Assembly: GCA_023441125.1 (NCBI GenBank)
Contig: JAEZQV010000428.1
Span: forward strand, 1 to 7,654
Length of the DNA: 7,654 nt
Direction: 5' to 3'
Source: Bacillota bacterium
GTDB taxonomy: Bacteria > Bacillota_C > Negativicutes > Sporomusales > Sporomusaceae
The translations under genes were made by a program, and so were the position numbers. The notes under the pieces were generated by a model. The model worked only from the letters and a program-made list of their open reading frames with translations. It did no database searches and was not told where the DNA came from. Numbering within the stretch: position 1 is the first letter of the stretch; each line of letters begins with the position of its first letter. Positions 6,133 to 7,654 of the stretch are shown piece by piece.

Positions 6133-6155
6133 ATACTCACGGAGAGGGGCTTTCT
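6119..6155 (+). terminator. Terminator-like hairpin of riboswitch 2
   Basis: A perfect 12-bp GC-rich stem: AAAGCCCCTCTC (6119-6130) with GAGAGGGGCTTT (6142-6153), extendable by two pairs into the loop. The T-run is short (TTTCT), much poorer than in the first terminator, so release may be less efficient. It ends about 100 bp before the receptor start codon; that stretch (6156-6240) shows no further structure or gene. Confidence 0.75.
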
Positions 6156-6255
6156 GTGCAGAGGATACAATTTTCGACTAATGGGTTCCTGTAAGAAAAT
6201 TTCAATTTTAGCTGTGCCGAGAAAATTTATATAGCAAAAAGGGAGCGTGGTTTGA

Positions 6256-7654
6256 GTGAAACAAAGTAAAAGAAAGAAACAAAGTTTGTATTGGTTAGGG
6301 GCGGTAGTGGCCTCCACGATGCTGATGGCGCCGACTGTTTTTGCCCAGGAGCAGGAAGACTTTTCATTGGAACAAATGGTAGTTACCGCCAACCGGGTGC
6401 CGACGAAAGTATCCGAGGCGGCAGCCAATGTTACCGTGATTACCAGAGAGGAAATTGAACGGGGCAATTATACCAGCTTGACCGATGTTTTAAAACATGC
6501 GAATGGAGTTGTCGTGTCGCAGCAGGGGTTCCCCGGAGGCGAGGAGTATATCTGGCTGAACGGCGATGAGCGGGTCGTGATTCTGGTAGACGGCCGCAGG
6601 GTAAATTTGGGCAAGCTGGCGGGACATACCCGCTCCACTTACGATTTAAACAGCTTTCCGGCCATAGGCAATATTGAGCGTATTGAAATTGTTAAAGGAG
6701 CGGCCTCGGCTTTATATGGCTCGGATGCAGTAGGCGGCGTGATCAATATTATTACCCGTAAGGGCGAGAAGGTGCAGTCTTCGGTTAAATTAGGGACAGG
6801 CTCCTGGGGAATGCGCACGTATGATTTTACGACAGAGGGCAGCACCAACGACTGGAACTGGTTTTTGTCAGGCGGAAAACGAGAACAGGATTACTATTCC
6901 TATAAGGATTTTAAGACTGGAACTGTTAAAGAAATGCCTAACAGCGCCTATGATCAGCAGCACCTGACTTTCCGTCTCGATAAACAACTGACGGACAACA
7001 CGTCACTGACATTGAGCGTTGAGCACGCCGACGACCACAAGGGACAGCCTGCAGGAGCACCGGGTGTATATCCTTACTATAATGCAAGCGCCTATCTGGA
7101 TACACTGACTAATACCTGGGATTTAACCTACCATATGAAGAAAAATGCCGAGATTCCGGCATATCTGCGTGTGTATCAAAATTATTACAAATATAGCATG
7201 CAAGCCTCCAGCTCGGATGGCATGTACAATAATAAGGAGCTTGGTTTTGCCTGGCAGGACGGTTGGCGTCTGGATGATCGGAACCTGCTGACCGGCGGCG
7301 CCGAATGGCGGAACGTAAAAGTGCAATATCCTGGCTTCTATGACAATGAGAAACTTACTAACAAGGCCATATATATGGAAGACCGGGTGCAAATGGATGA
7401 TAAATGGGTCTTTACTCCGGGAGTACGCTATGATCACTACAACATGTTCGGCTCAAAAACAACACCACGGGCTTCACTGAATTATCAGATGGACAAGAAT
7501 ACAGATATGTATCTTTCCTGGGGCAAAGTATTTAACGCTCCTACAACAGATGATTTGTACTGGCCTTCGCAATATGGCGGATACATGGTGGGCAATCCGA
7601 ATTTAAAACCGGAAACCGGCTATACAACAACGCTGGGTATTAATAAGAAACTGG
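6256..7654 (+). CDS. btuB: BtuB-like TonB-dependent outer-membrane corrinoid receptor (partial, 3' end missing)
   Basis: Open frame of 466 codons from a GTG at 6256 to the window end with no stop. GGGAG (6241-6245) lies 10 nt upstream, and an upstream in-frame GTG (6247) meets a TGA, fixing the start. Residues 1-30 form a signal peptide (basic KQSKRKK, hydrophobic core, cut after VFA). EQMVVTANR (39-47) is a TonB box nearly the same as the DTLVVTANR type of E. coli BtuB. The plug domain spans about 50-170, with VVILVDGRRVN (107-117), IERIEIVKGAASALYGSDAV (140-159) and GGVINIITRKG (160-170). The rest is the start of the beta-barrel, including KVFNAPTTDDLYWPS and NPNLKPETGY near the end. It should import cobalamin or related corrinoids into the periplasm with TonB energy. 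Substrate is supported by the two cobalamin riboswitches in its leader. TonB and ABC partners are not in view. Confidence 0.92.
   Translation, partial: MKQSKRKKQSLYWLGAVVASTMLMAPTVFAQEQEDFSLEQMVVTANRVPTKVSEAAANVTVITREEIERGNYTSLTDVLKHANGVVVSQQGFPGGEEYIWLNGDERVVILVDGRRVNLGKLAGHTRSTYDLNSFPAIGNIERIEIVKGAASALYGSDAVGGVINIITRKGEKVQSSVKLGTGSWGMRTYDFTTEGSTNDWNWFLSGGKREQDYYSYKDFKTGTVKEMPNSAYDQQHLTFRLDKQLTDNTSLTLSVEHADDHKGQPAGAPGVYPYYNASAYLDTLTNTWDLTYHMKKNAEIPAYLRVYQNYYKYSMQASSSDGMYNNKELGFAWQDGWRLDDRNLLTGGAEWRNVKVQYPGFYDNEKLTNKAIYMEDRVQMDDKWVFTPGVRYDHYNMFGSKTTPRASLNYQMDKNTDMYLSWGKVFNAPTTDDLYWPSQYGGYMVGNPNLKPETGYTTTLGINKKL

Overview
The window most likely comes from a diderm Firmicute of the class Negativicutes (Sporomusa/Pelosinus-like). 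The reasons are strong AGGAGG-type ribosome binding sites and intrinsic terminators of Firmicute style alongside a TonB-dependent outer-membrane receptor, a combination expected only in a Firmicute with an outer membrane. The assignment is inferred from these traits, not from a marker gene. All genes seen lie on the + strand.

Left part (1-3331): three co-directional genes with short gaps and good ribosome binding sites, probably one transcript whose promoter lies outside the window or was not recognised. They encode an APH/kinase-fold protein with an altered catalytic motif, a DUF1835-type protein of unknown function, and a CbiZ-family adenosylcobinamide amidohydrolase. The CbiZ protein is unusual: it starts with a signal peptide and carries a long C-terminal extension ending in a DUF3887-like domain.

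Middle part (3332-5436): a stand-alone GyrI-like effector-binding protein, a 183-bp spacer with a small AGGGACA repeat/hairpin element, and a MATE-family efflux transporter.

Right part (5437-7654): an 819-bp non-coding region and the first 466 codons of a BtuB-like TonB-dependent receptor that runs off the end. The non-coding region holds a near-consensus promoter and two almost identical cobalamin riboswitches in tandem, each followed by its own terminator and a matching antiterminator. The receptor is thus predicted to be shut off at two consecutive checkpoints when intracellular cobalamin is plentiful.

Together the window looks like a corrinoid acquisition neighbourhood: an outer-membrane corrinoid receptor under double riboswitch control, about 3 kb from an exported enzyme of the corrinoid-remodelling family. 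The link between the exported CbiZ and the receptor is a hypothesis based on proximity and family function. The roles of the APH-like, DUF1835, GyrI-like and MATE proteins in it are unknown.
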